In this document: positions 37,483 to 45,533 of the stretch, piece by piece
Layout of the letters: every line of letters begins with the position of its first letter
Numbering within the stretch: the first letter of the stretch is position 1
Source of the DNA: CAWUKT01 sp964352215
Lineage (GTDB): Bacteria > Bacteroidota > Bacteroidia > J057 > JADKCL01
DNA length: 64,000 nucleotides
Direction of reading: 5' to 3'
Assembly: GCA_964352215.1 (NCBI GenBank)
Contig: CAYGRE010000004.1
Location: 97,705-161,704, forward strand
Translations under genes and position numbers: made by a program
Notes under the pieces: generated by a model
Seen by the model: only the letters and a program-made list of their open reading frames with translations
Database searches by the model: none
Told to the model about the DNA's origin: nothing

Positions 37483-37570
37483 ACCAACTGTTTTTAACCA
37501 ACACTGTTATACCAACCATTTTTAACCAACGTTTTTTACCAACCAATTAGACCAACACTTTTTAACCAAC
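37483..37570 (+). repeat. Seven phased ACCAAC repeats (iteron-like array)
   Basis: ACCAAC occurs at 37483, 37497, 37511, 37525, 37538, 37551 and 37565, spaced 14, 14, 14, 13, 13 and 14 bp. Most copies are preceded by a T-rich run (TTTTTA). The array lies between the small peptide gene and a terminator, so it would be transcribed in the 3' part of that RNA. Units are too short and the spacers too regular for CRISPR. It could bind a protein as DNA or as RNA. Confidence 0.85.
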
Positions 37571-37681
37571 CCGTTCTTTAAAAACATCAATTCAAGACCA
37601 ATTAACCTTAATAATCCTGAGCACTAGATTCTTTCATTCCATTACTGATTAGCTTTTTCGAACAACCCACATGGTAGGAAA

Positions 37682-37697
37682 GTAGATAAGTATCTAC
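37682..37697. repeat. Perfect 7-bp palindrome
   Basis: GTAGATA (37682-37688) and TATCTAC (37691-37697) form a perfect inverted repeat with a 2-base centre, 23 bp before the terminator stem. It could be an operator or an RNA hairpin. Confidence 0.4.
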
Positions 37698-37719
37698 ATC
37701 TGACAATTCATCTCGTTTG

Positions 37720-37767
37720 CCGCCGTCCTTGATAAATTGAATTTAGCGAGGGCGGTGGATTTTTTTC
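37720..37767 (+). terminator. Terminator closing the hidden transcription unit
   Basis: CCGCCGTCCTTG (37720-37731) pairs with CGAGGGCGGTGG (37747-37758) as a 12-bp RNA stem including three G-U pairs. An A and eight T follow. The only plus-strand candidate upstream is the unit beginning near 37168. Confidence 0.7.
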
Positions 37768-37905
37768 CGGTGGCAGGTCGCAAAACACGGCAGTGTAGTT
37801 AATAATGGACAGGGTGTGTTTGTAGTTTTGGGAAAATAGCCACAAAGGTTTAAATTCGATCAGATATCTAGTAACCAATAGGTACAAATACCACTCTAAA
37901 AGTAT

Positions 37906-38556
37906 ATGAAAAGGTCCCTGTTAATCATTGTTGCCCTTATCATCGGCCTTGGCGCCGCTTCCCCTGTTGCAGCCCAAACCTCCAAAGAAGAGAAGAAGGC
38001 GGCCAAGAAAGAGAAGAAGCTCTGGAAGAAGAAGGCTAAGAATTATGCCAAGAGTCCGCTGTCTTTGCGGGACGATTTGGAAACTGCCAACAAGAAGCTC
38101 CGTGAATGTTCTGAAAAGAACAAGGGTCTTCAGGACAAGTATGCCAATCTTCAGGCTTCCTATGACAGCCTCTCCTCTATCCTTTCCTCACGTGAATCAG
38201 AATTGGCTGCTTTGGGCCGGAAGTACGAAAAGCTGGAAGCAGCTTATCAGGCACAAAAGAATGTCAATGACAAAGGGATTGTTCCCGGACTTGTCTATCG
38301 GGTTCAGGTAGGTGCCTATGTTCATTTTGACATGAACCAATACCTGGGAGACACCGACAAAAGCTTTGAAGGAGAGAACCAGGATGGGATGAACAAGTAC
38401 ATGATGGGCAATTTCCGAGGGATGACCAATGCTGAATCCTTCCGCGATGACATCCGAAAACTTGGAATCGAAGATGCCTGGGTAGTACCCTATATTGATG
38501 GTACCCGTGTCACTACGGAAGAAGCTGATGCTTACTTATCCAAGCAGGGTAACTAG
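37906..38556 (+). CDS. Periplasmic coiled-coil protein with SPOR-like domain
   Basis: 216 residues. The signal peptide is MKRSLLIIVALIIGLGAASP, then VAAQ. A Lys-rich segment (KEEKKAAKKEKKLWKKKAKN) and a coiled coil (about 50-120) lead to a SPOR-type domain that begins YRVQVGAYVHFDMNQYL and ends VVPYIDGTRV. SPOR domains bind denuded peptidoglycan glycans, so the protein is probably tethered to the cell wall. Its partner is unknown. The next gene starts 58 bp later. Upstream from the terminator at 37767, about 135 bp hold no recognisable element. Confidence 0.85.
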   Translation: MKRSLLIIVALIIGLGAASPVAAQTSKEEKKAAKKEKKLWKKKAKNYAKSPLSLRDDLETANKKLRECSEKNKGLQDKYANLQASYDSLSSILSSRESELAALGRKYEKLEAAYQAQKNVNDKGIVPGLVYRVQVGAYVHFDMNQYLGDTDKSFEGENQDGMNKYMMGNFRGMTNAESFRDDIRKLGIEDAWVVPYIDGTRVTTEEADAYLSKQGN

Positions 38557-38614
38557 TACCTCCGCACCCTTCCGTAGCGAACATAAGGTATTCTGGTACG
38601 TATAGTAGGCTACC

Positions 38615-39268
38615 ATGCCCTTTCTTAACAAGGATTTTGACCACCCGGACATCTCGCTCGGCCTGTGGAAGGTAGAGGAAGATGAAGAGTACTTCACAGA
38701 ACGTCTCAATATTTATGAGAACGAGGCTAAGATTTTGTCCAAAATCAGCCACCCTCAGCGACGGTTAGAATGGTTGAGTAGCAGACTCTGCCTCAAAGAA
38801 CTCCTTAAGATTCGGCACCGGGTTGAATCGCTGAATGAAAACTCCGGCAAACCATACTTGTCGGATTTTTCATTCCACATCTCATACTCACACTCTAACA
38901 TGTTTTCCGGGGCGATTGCTTCACAGCGCCACAAGGTCTCCATCGACCTCGAAGACCTGACCAAGAAGCGAAACCCCAAAACTGCATATTTATTTATGCA
39001 CCCTGACGAACTGGCTCATTACCATGAACTTGGGGATATCAAGGTATTTTTTCTAATTTGGAGTGCAAAGGAAACGCTCTATAAGATCTATGCCAAGAGG
39101 GGCATTGCCTTCAAGCATAACTTATTGATCAATCCAGAGAAAAAAACATTGAAACAAGAAGGCATCGTTTCGGGTATACTGAGAACAGATGAATACGAAA
39201 AGAAATACGACATATACTACCGCTTTTATCCTGAATTTCTGCTTACTTATACTTTTGAGCAGTTGTAA
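38615..39268 (+). CDS. 4'-phosphopantetheinyl transferase superfamily protein
   Basis: 217 residues. The Sfp/AcpT motifs are FHISYSHSNMFSGAIAS, VSIDLEDLTKKR (the Mg-binding D-x-E) and FLIWSAKETLYKIYAKRG (W-x-x-KE). It transfers phosphopantetheine from coenzyme A to a carrier protein. No PKS or NRPS gene is near, so it may serve fatty-acid or other carrier proteins. Its last 80 bases overlap the start of the next gene. Confidence 0.93.
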   Translation: MPFLNKDFDHPDISLGLWKVEEDEEYFTERLNIYENEAKILSKISHPQRRLEWLSSRLCLKELLKIRHRVESLNENSGKPYLSDFSFHISYSHSNMFSGAIASQRHKVSIDLEDLTKKRNPKTAYLFMHPDELAHYHELGDIKVFFLIWSAKETLYKIYAKRGIAFKHNLLINPEKKTLKQEGIVSGILRTDEYEKKYDIYYRFYPEFLLTYTFEQL

Positions 39269-39746
39269 ACAGGACCATAATACAGGTGGTGGTGAAGGCG
39301 TAGATACCCCGAAACCGGAAGCCAACCTCGAAAAGGAACAGTTGCTGCAGCTCATTTACCGGGCAGAACGCCCCTATGTGCTGGTCAATTTCTTTGCCAC
39401 CTGGTGCCGACCCTGTAAGGAAGAACTTCCCGACCTGATCGCCATGCAGAAAGATACCAACTCTGATGTGGAGGTCGTTCTCGTTTCAGTTGACAAGCCC
39501 AACGATGCAGAAACCAAACTGCAAAATTTCCTCAATGACCTGGGGGTAGACTTCCAGACTTACGTGCGCAGCACTAACGAAGCAGCACTCATCCGCAACT
39601 TTTACAATTTCTACGACGGGCGCATTCCACTCACTCTGCTCTACCACAATACCGGAGAGCAATTGGAAGTATTTCAGGGAATGACGGACCGGGAAGAAAT
39701 CGAACTCGTGGTAAACAAATACCGCTTAATGGACAGCCGCAAATGA
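39189..39746 (+). CDS. TlpA-like thioredoxin-fold lipoprotein
   Basis: 185 residues. The lipobox is LLSSC (about residues 22-26) after TAFILNFCLLI, then a linker and a thioredoxin fold with FFATWCRPCKEELPDL (CxxC). It is probably a periplasmic thiol reductase anchored to a membrane. The ATG at 39189 lies inside the phosphopantetheinyl transferase gene in another frame (80-base overlap). This start is needed for the signal and lipobox, so the overlap looks real. It overlaps the next gene by ATGA. Confidence 0.9.
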   Translation: MNTKRNTTYTTAFILNFCLLILLSSCKQDHNTGGGEGVDTPKPEANLEKEQLLQLIYRAERPYVLVNFFATWCRPCKEELPDLIAMQKDTNSDVEVVLVSVDKPNDAETKLQNFLNDLGVDFQTYVRSTNEAALIRNFYNFYDGRIPLTLLYHNTGEQLEVFQGMTDREEIELVVNKYRLMDSRK

Positions 39747-40339
39747 GCATACGCTACCTTATCTTCATACCTTTTATATTTTGCTTTTCTGTGGTTCAAG
39801 CACAGATAGACTCCGCATTTGCTGAGATTGAACTCATGAGTACCGACAGCAGTCAGGTAAAGGTTGCTGACTTCAAAGATCAAAAGGCAGTGGTGCTCAT
39901 CTTTACCGGAATCCATTGTGTTTATGCCAAGAAGTACGAAGATCGGATTTTGAAAACCATAGAAACGTACAAGGGCAAACCTGTTGCTTTCCTGCTGGTC
40001 AATAGCAATGATCCTGAACTCAGCCCGGAGAATGACTTTGGAAAAATGGTCGCCCGCGCCATGGAGAAAAATTACAGTTGTCCCTACCTCAGTGATCCCG
40101 AACAAGAGTTGTCCAATGCCCTTGGGGTAAAGAAGGTCCCTGAAGCCGTAGTTATTGGCATATCAGAGGGAAAATTCTCAGTGGTCTACCGAGGGGCAAT
40201 TGACAACAACCCTTTAATGGGAGACCGTGCTACGGTATACTTCCTGAAGGACGCGCTGAACCACGCTTTGGAAGGGAATATGGCACCGACGCCTTTTCAG
40301 CCCGTGAAAGGTTGCAATATTAAGTCGATGAATTATTGA
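39743..40339 (+). CDS. Secreted redoxin-like thioredoxin-fold protein
   Basis: 198 residues with a signal peptide (MSIRYLIFIPFIFCFSVVQA). Redoxin features include VKVADFKDQKAVVLIFTGIH, CVYAKKYEDRI and VKKVPEAVVIGISEGKF, with the cis-Pro after KV. Relatives carry CPYAKRY at the active site; here Pro is Val, and one active-site Cys (Cys59 in GIHCVYAKKY) remains. It is coupled by ATGA to the TlpA-like gene, so both probably act on periplasmic thiols. The precise substrate is unknown. Confidence 0.85.
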   Translation: MSIRYLIFIPFIFCFSVVQAQIDSAFAEIELMSTDSSQVKVADFKDQKAVVLIFTGIHCVYAKKYEDRILKTIETYKGKPVAFLLVNSNDPELSPENDFGKMVARAMEKNYSCPYLSDPEQELSNALGVKKVPEAVVIGISEGKFSVVYRGAIDNNPLMGDRATVYFLKDALNHALEGNMAPTPFQPVKGCNIKSMNY

Positions 40340-40382
40340 GCGCGATTCGATTCGCCCTTAACAATTCTCCATTCTCAGGTTC

Positions 40383-41510
40383 TCAGGCAAGAATCTTGTC
40401 CTGAAGTGGCTCAGGAATCTCCCGAAAATTGTACAGTTGATCCCTTAACTTGGGGGTAAAGCCAGCTTCGACGATGCAGCGCTGAATCTCTTCAGAGGTA
40501 AAGCGGAAGGGGGCACCCGCCGCGCTCACCACATTCTCCTCGATCATGATCGATCCGAAGTCATTTGCACCTGCATAAAGGCAGACTTGGGCAACTTTCG
40601 GTCCAACCGTCAGCCAACTGGCCTGAATGTTCTTGATATTGGGGAGCATGATCCGACTGAGGGCGATCATGCGAATGTATTCGGTCGCGGTGACATCGGT
40701 ATTGATGCCTTTTACTCTCTGGAGAAGGGTGCCGTCATCCTGGTATGGCCAGGGGATGAAGGCGAGGAAGCCATTGGCGTGCTCAGGCTTCTCAGCCTGC
40801 ACTGCACGAATCCGCACCAGGTGATCGAAACGCTCTTCGATCGTCTCCACATGCCCGAACATCATGGTCGCACTGGTGGTTATGTCCAGTTTGTGCGCCT
40901 GACGCATCACATCCAACCAGGATTCTCCGTTGCATTTACCATTGGAGATGAGCCTGCGTACCCGGTCGTCCAGAATTTCTGCACCGGCACCGGGTAATGA
41001 ATCCAGACCGGACTCCTGGAGTGCCTTGAGGGTATCGTAGTAGGACATCCCCTCCATCTCGGCAATGTGTACCACTTCTGGCGGCCCCAGCGAATGGAGA
41101 CGCAACTCAGGATACCAGCTTTTCAGCTTGGAGAAGAGATCGGTATAGAACTTGAGTCCCAGGTCGGGGTGGTGACCACCTTGCAACAGCAACTGATTTC
41201 CACCCAGGGCAAAGGTCTCTTCGATCTTAACTTTGTAGGTCTCGTCATCGGTGATATAGGCTTCTTTGTGTCCGGGAACACGGAAGAAGTTACAGAACTT
41301 ACAGTTGGCAACGCAGACATTGGTCGTATTGACATTGCGGTCAATCTGCCAGGTTACGATCCCATCCGTATCTTTTTTATGGACTTTCCGCATCTCATTC
41401 GCAGTGCGCATGAGCGAAGCGGTATCGGCATTGTGAAACAGGAAGACACCTTCTTCGAGCGAAAGAAATTCGAAGTTGAGGGCGCGTTCGAGCAGGTCGT
41501 TGACTTTCAT
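40383..41510 (-). CDS. mqnC: Cyclic dehypoxanthinyl futalosine synthase
   Basis: 375 residues. The radical SAM triad is Cys66-x3-Cys70-x2-Cys73 in VCVANCKFCNFF. MqnC marks include WQIDRNVNTTNVC, LLLQGGHHPDLGL, LPGAGAEIL, TSATMMFGHVET, NIQASWLTVGPKV and NDFGSIMIEENVVSA. It cyclises dehypoxanthinyl futalosine in the menaquinone futalosine pathway. MqnE is excluded by the ID-R-N and GGHHPD features. It lies 41 bp downstream of dnaN on the same strand. No other mqn gene is present here. Confidence 0.93.
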   Translation of the reverse strand: MKVNDLLERALNFEFLSLEEGVFLFHNADTASLMRTANEMRKVHKKDTDGIVTWQIDRNVNTTNVCVANCKFCNFFRVPGHKEAYITDDETYKVKIEETFALGGNQLLLQGGHHPDLGLKFYTDLFSKLKSWYPELRLHSLGPPEVVHIAEMEGMSYYDTLKALQESGLDSLPGAGAEILDDRVRRLISNGKCNGESWLDVMRQAHKLDITTSATMMFGHVETIEERFDHLVRIRAVQAEKPEHANGFLAFIPWPYQDDGTLLQRVKGINTDVTATEYIRMIALSRIMLPNIKNIQASWLTVGPKVAQVCLYAGANDFGSIMIEENVVSAAGAPFRFTSEEIQRCIVEAGFTPKLRDQLYNFREIPEPLQDKILA

Positions 41511-41551
41511 TCCTTAGGTCTTTCCTAGAGAACCCTTCAGCGGCCGGAATG

Positions 41552-42685
41552 TTAGGCCGTGGTGTATGAATTGAGCATAACGGGCATGATCAGCATCAAA
41601 AGGTGCTCCCCTTCCTCCTGAACATCCGGCAATACGTTGCCAGCCCGGTTCGGAGTGGACAACTCCATCACGATTTCATTCGTGGTAGAATTGTTGATGA
41701 TGTCGATCAGCAGAGATGCATTGAAGCCGATTTCCAGGTCAGAACCTTCATAGGTACACTTCAGGGTTTCCTTGGCTTCGTTAGCGAAGTCGAGGTCTTC
41801 CGCAGAAATGGTCAGCTCGCTACCGGAAACTTTGAACCGAACCTGGTGTGAGGTCTTGTTGGCAAAGATATTGACCCGGCGGAGGGTGCCGAGCAGATCG
41901 GTACGGCTGATGATGAGGCGGTTTGGATTATCGGTCGGGATTACGTTTTCGTAATCGGGGTATTTCTGATCAATGAGGCGGCAAACCAGGAGTATGTTCG
42001 AAGAACGGAAGAATGCATTGTTGTCGTTGTATTCGATGCGGACCTGGTCGTCATTGCTGGCAAATGATCCTTTGACAAGGTTCAGTGCCTTGTGAGGTAC
42101 GATGAAGCTGGTAGGCTCTTCCACGGTGACATCGAGGCGGCGGTAGCGGACCAGACGGTGGGCATCGGTAGCCACAAAAGTGAGTCCATTGGTACCCAGG
42201 TTGAAGTAGATCCCATTGAGGGCTGCTTTGTCTTCATCGGTAGAAGCGGCAAACAAGGTCTTGTTGATGGCAGAGTACAGCACCCGGCTGGGCATGGTCG
42301 CTGCCTGGGTATTTTCCGGGACTGGAATCTTAGGAAAGTCCAATCCATTCTCACCGCTCAACTTGTACTTACCATTTTCGGAGCTGATCTCAATCGCGAA
42401 TGTTTCCTCTTCGATCGAGAAATTGATCGGCTGGTCCGGAAGGGCCTTCAGTATATCCTGAAGAATCTTGGCAGGAACTGCGATCTTCATTGCTTCTCCA
42501 CGTGCTTCGATCTGAAGCGACGTTTGCATGGAGATTTCCAGATTGGTAGTAGAGATGGTCAGCTTGCTTTCCTCGATTTCAAACAGGAAGTTTTCGATGA
42601 TCGGGAGCACGGAGCGACTGGGGATGACACCCGAGATCTTACTCAGTTGCTTAAGCAATGCGGAAGAAGAAACAATGAAATTCAT
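41552..42685 (-). CDS. dnaN: DNA polymerase III beta subunit (sliding clamp)
   Basis: 377 residues from ATG 42685 (MNFIVSSSALLKQLSKISGV); a longer frame upstream lacks homology. Clamp features include RSVLPIIENFLFEI, KLTISTTNLEISMQ, KIAVPAKILQDILKALPD, FVATDAHRLVRYR, NRLIISRTDLLGTLRRVNIF and the C-terminus LLMLIMPVML. It is the ring-shaped processivity factor of replication. dnaA, recF and gyrB are not adjacent, so this is not the classical origin region. An exact TAnnTTTG box lies 24 bases upstream. Confidence 0.97.
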   Translation of the reverse strand: MNFIVSSSALLKQLSKISGVIPSRSVLPIIENFLFEIEESKLTISTTNLEISMQTSLQIEARGEAMKIAVPAKILQDILKALPDQPINFSIEEETFAIEISSENGKYKLSGENGLDFPKIPVPENTQAATMPSRVLYSAINKTLFAASTDEDKAALNGIYFNLGTNGLTFVATDAHRLVRYRRLDVTVEEPTSFIVPHKALNLVKGSFASNDDQVRIEYNDNNAFFRSSNILLVCRLIDQKYPDYENVIPTDNPNRLIISRTDLLGTLRRVNIFANKTSHQVRFKVSGSELTISAEDLDFANEAKETLKCTYEGSDLEIGFNASLLIDIINNSTTNEIVMELSTPNRAGNVLPDVQEEGEHLLMLIMPVMLNSYTTA

Positions 42686-42708
42686 AATCAGTCTGTAGTA
42701 ATACCCTG

Positions 42709-42716
42709 CAAATCTA
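42709..42716 (-). promoter_or_regulatory. TAnnTTTG promoter box of dnaN
   Basis: TAGATTTG on the minus strand, with a TTG about 21 bases upstream, fits the Bacteroidota -33/-7 pattern. It ends 23 bases before the dnaN ATG. Confidence 0.55.
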
Positions 42717-42747
42717 ATCACAATCCACCAATCAGGGCAATTAATAT

Positions 42748-43884
42748 TTATCCCCGAATCAAGGTAAAATACGATAAGTTGTCAAGGAAACGCTTCGCTT
42801 GAGGCACAGGCGCGTAATGTTGGATTGCCCATTCTCTCCCAGCCTCCCCTATCCTGCGCATTAGAGCCTCATCCTGGATCATTTTTATCGCCTGCTCCGG
42901 TGCTTTCAGATCGACTCCCAAATAGTGTTCTCCATTGGTCGGCATCTCCGGTAAAACGATTCCATATTTTTCCAGATCAACGTGAATCGTCACACTTCCA
43001 TTGGCAAAGGTCTCCCAGAAACGCCAGGAGTCCCATTGATAAATCCGGTAAACATGCGCCTTTGCCATCCCCAGTTTCGTGGCTACGGTCTGCATTCTCC
43101 CCACCGAAGCCGCACTTTGCACAAAATAGTTGGTCACCTTGAAGGCCGGCCAGTTCCAGATCGAGGGTTTGATGAAGAAGACGCCACCAAAGCAGGCAGT
43201 GGCCAGACTGCTCCCGATCCTGTGGTTGTAGCCCAGGCTGTGGCGACCGGCACTCTGGTAGACACAAAACTTATTGTAATCTTCAGAATCCCCCCAGGCC
43301 TGCCAATTGTCCATTTCCCGGGTTCCATCAATCATCCCCTCCGGCAATTGATCAAATATTTTTTCCGAGGCCAGACGGCGCACCGAATGGGAATTGCGGT
43401 AGTTGAGGCAGATCTTGTTTTCCTTGTAGAGATCGGGGCGGGAGAGGTCGAGGATATGCTGGGAAATACCAAAGGCCCAGGGCTTAAAATTGTCCGGATA
43501 CCTGATTCCTTGGTAGAGGTGCATCAAAACCAGATCGAATTGGGCATAAAAGGAACGGAGCTTTCCCATATTGTATTGATGCCCCAACCCATCACCGGTA
43601 TGAACATAGACCTTTTTCCCGGGAAGCTTAAAAAAGCCTTCCGGGAATTGCCCGTTTCCATAAGTGATGTATTGCTCCGAGATGACCACGACATCGAAAT
43701 CCAGAGGGGACTGTCCAGGATCGTAGGAGAATAAATAGGTGCCGTCCGCCTTTTTCCAATAGTCCGTGCTTCCGGCAAATTGTCCTCCCATCTGCTCCAA
43801 ACCCTGGGCCAGGCTGATCAGGTTGTGCTGATAGCCACCGTTTTCGATGGGGAGGACGTAGAAGTAAATGGATGGGAGGGCCAT
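42748..43884 (-). CDS. Glycosyltransferase-like protein (CgeB/GT1-like)
   Basis: 378 residues, no signal peptide. The N-terminus reads SIYFYVLPIENGGYQHNLIS. A GT-B-like C-terminal half contains LATACFGGVFFIKPSIWNWP and ends EQAIKMIQDEALMRRIGEAG, the usual end of group 1 glycosyltransferases and CgeB-type proteins. Donor and acceptor are unknown. It is divergent from the FkbM methyltransferase (55 bp between starts), which often co-occurs with surface glycan genes. Confidence 0.7.
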   Translation of the reverse strand: MALPSIYFYVLPIENGGYQHNLISLAQGLEQMGGQFAGSTDYWKKADGTYLFSYDPGQSPLDFDVVVISEQYITYGNGQFPEGFFKLPGKKVYVHTGDGLGHQYNMGKLRSFYAQFDLVLMHLYQGIRYPDNFKPWAFGISQHILDLSRPDLYKENKICLNYRNSHSVRRLASEKIFDQLPEGMIDGTREMDNWQAWGDSEDYNKFCVYQSAGRHSLGYNHRIGSSLATACFGGVFFIKPSIWNWPAFKVTNYFVQSAASVGRMQTVATKLGMAKAHVYRIYQWDSWRFWETFANGSVTIHVDLEKYGIVLPEMPTNGEHYLGVDLKAPEQAIKMIQDEALMRRIGEAGREWAIQHYAPVPQAKRFLDNLSYFTLIRG

Positions 43885-43939
43885 GCTACTTTAGGATTTG
43901 GGCGAATATAGTAAATTGCGGCCCTTCAGCGAATTCCCT

Positions 43940-44836
43940 ATGATCAAGAAACTCCTTATCAAGATTGAAAACCGGATGATCGGCCGCATCGGTCTGCAGC
44001 GCATGTTTGAGATGCTGCACCGGATCAGCGTCCGGGGAATGAACTATATGAAAGGTCATACCGTGGGTGAAAGCGGGGAATTGTGGGCCATGAGCTATGT
44101 AAACCTGAAGTTGCAGGAGACGAAAGGGATTTCACCCTCGCAGGCAGAGCTTTCTACGCCGGGCGAGTCAGTCACGCCGGACTCCTCAGCTATGCCGGGC
44201 TCCTCAGCAACCGAAACCTCTGCCCTTCCCCTCATCTTCGATGTCGGCGCCAACAAGGGCTACTATGCCGAATGCCTTTTCAGAGAATTTGGCAACGACA
44301 TGCGCCTCCTCTGTTTTGAACCCGCGCGGCAATCACATACCAACCTTTCCGAAACACTGAAAAGCATCCCTCCTGCCGAGGCCATACAGATTGGATTTGG
44401 CAAAGTCAATGCGCAAATCGAACTCCATTACAACCACGAAGGCTCCACCATTGCTACCCTCTACCCCATGGCCGACATGGACAATCAGGTAGCCCTCGAC
44501 CAGAAAGAGGTGATTGAGGTGCGCCGGATCGAAGACTATTGTAGAGAAGAGGGGATCAAAAAGATAGACTTCCTGAAAGTGGACGTGGAAGGTGCGGAAT
44601 ACGATGTATTGGAAGGCTGCGGGGAAATGCTCAACAATGGGGCCATCCGGTTTGTCCAATTCGAATTCGGTCCTAACAATATGGTTTCCAAGACCTATAT
44701 GAAGGACTTCTTCCGGGTGCTGAAGCATTACCGGATTTACCGGATCGTACAAAACGGGGTGCGTGAAATTCCGCAGTATCATGAGATCATCGAGATTCCG
44801 TTGGTGGTGAATTTCCTGGCTGAATACAGGGCTTGA
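43940..44836 (+). CDS. FkbM-family methyltransferase
   Basis: 298 residues from ATG 43940; an upstream TTG frame adds nothing conserved. The Rossmann SAM site is LIFDVGANKGYYAECLF. The FkbM domain ends with FLKVDVEGAEYDVLEGCGEM and IRFVQFEFGPNNMVS. These enzymes O-methylate sugars or polyketides. A low-complexity insert of three hexapeptide repeats separates the N-terminal helices from the catalytic domain (see 44156-44209). Confidence 0.9.
   Translation: MIKKLLIKIENRMIGRIGLQRMFEMLHRISVRGMNYMKGHTVGESGELWAMSYVNLKLQETKGISPSQAELSTPGESVTPDSSAMPGSSATETSALPLIFDVGANKGYYAECLFREFGNDMRLLCFEPARQSHTNLSETLKSIPPAEAIQIGFGKVNAQIELHYNHEGSTIATLYPMADMDNQVALDQKEVIEVRRIEDYCREEGIKKIDFLKVDVEGAEYDVLEGCGEMLNNGAIRFVQFEFGPNNMVSKTYMKDFFRVLKHYRIYRIVQNGVREIPQYHEIIEIPLVVNFLAEYRA
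44156..44209 (+). repeat. Three 18-bp tandem repeats in the methyltransferase gene
   Basis: Units at 44156-44173, 44174-44191 and 44192-44209 encode TPGESV, TPDSSA and MPGSSA. They form a Pro/Ser linker between the N-terminal helices and the FkbM fold and keep the frame. Confidence 0.8.
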
Positions 44837-44867
44837 AATCCAATCTGAAAGGGTCAGGGCTGAGATG

Positions 44868-44901
44868 CGATGTGAATTCACATTTTCCCGAATTCACATC
44901 G
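44868..44901. repeat. Perfect 12-bp inverted repeat between convergent genes
   Basis: CGATGTGAATTC (44868-44879) and GAATTCACATCG (44890-44901) pair perfectly around a 10-base loop. It follows the FkbM gene by 31 bp. No T run follows, so it is a stem-loop of uncertain role, perhaps a bidirectional 3'-end structure. Confidence 0.75.
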
Positions 44902-44998
44902 GAAAAGAACTGTTATGACTTTACCTGTTTCCAATAGCAAATAGGTCATGAACTGATATCCTTAAGGCTCCTTTCTAATATGCCATCGGTTTCATGCT

Positions 44999-45076
44999 GA
45001 ATTCCAACGGGCTATTTCCTGATATGGAATCAACTCTGGCCCGAATTCCAACGGGCTATTTCCCGATATGGAATCA
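44999..45076. repeat. Two 34-bp direct repeats, each with short inverted ends
   Basis: Copies at 44999-45032 and 45043-45076 differ at one base and are 44 bp apart. Each starts GAATTCCAACGGGCTATTTC and ends GATATGGAATCA; ATTCCA and TGGAAT inside each copy can pair. The 388-bp gap 44837-45224 holds no credible gene besides these repeats and the inverted repeat at 44868. Confidence 0.8.
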
Positions 45077-45224
45077 GTTCTTACCGCACTGCATTACAGT
45101 TTACTTTTGATCTGGCTTTGGAAATGAAGCCTAAGGGTATGCATTCAAGCCCAAAAATCGAGAAATTGTCCCCTGGTTTTTTATTCGAATCCAAGGACCA
45201 GCGAATTTACCTTCCATTCCGAAC

Positions 45225-45533
45225 TCAGAGTCTCTCCAGCAATGTTCTGAAGGCCACAAACCGGTCCTTGTACCGATCCGTATGGTCCCGTTGCAATTCC
45301 GGGGCAAATCGCTCCTGATAGGCGACGTAATCGGTCATGGTGGCACAACTGTATTGGATATTATAGGTGGCGGAACCGGGCTCATGGGGTGGCGGATCAA
45401 GCAAACGGTGGATATTCCCATCCATAAACAAGCCTGTAGAAAGCACATCCGGAATATGCGTTTCCTTCATCCAATAGAGCCAATCGGCTTCTACAGCTGC
45501 ATCAATGCTAACGGTGACGCTGTAAATGATCAT
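45225..45533 (-). CDS. DUF4286 family protein
   Basis: 102 residues, the usual size. Family features are MIIYSVTVSIDAAVEADWLY at the N-terminus, HIPDVLSTGLF, then YNIQYSCATMTDYVAYQERF. It has a ferredoxin-like dimeric alpha-beta barrel layout of unknown function, in the cytoplasm. Its start overlaps the stop of the upstream TPR gene by 4 bases, so they form an operon. Confidence 0.9.
   Translation of the reverse strand: MIIYSVTVSIDAAVEADWLYWMKETHIPDVLSTGLFMDGNIHRLLDPPPHEPGSATYNIQYSCATMTDYVAYQERFAPELQRDHTDRYKDRFVAFRTLLERL

Noticed and set aside
37483..37570. Possible CRISPR array
   Set aside because: Repeat units are only 6 bp in a 13-14 bp period, with no spacer variety of CRISPR length and no cas genes.
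41552..42685. Replication origin near dnaN
   Set aside because: No dnaA, recF or gyrB neighbours and no DnaA-box cluster was seen around the gene.
42092..42802. Plus-strand 236-codon open frame
   Set aside because: Antisense to dnaN, without family features.
45118..45318. 66-codon plus-strand ORF
   Set aside because: It overlaps the DUF4286 gene on the other strand and has no start context or recognisable feature.
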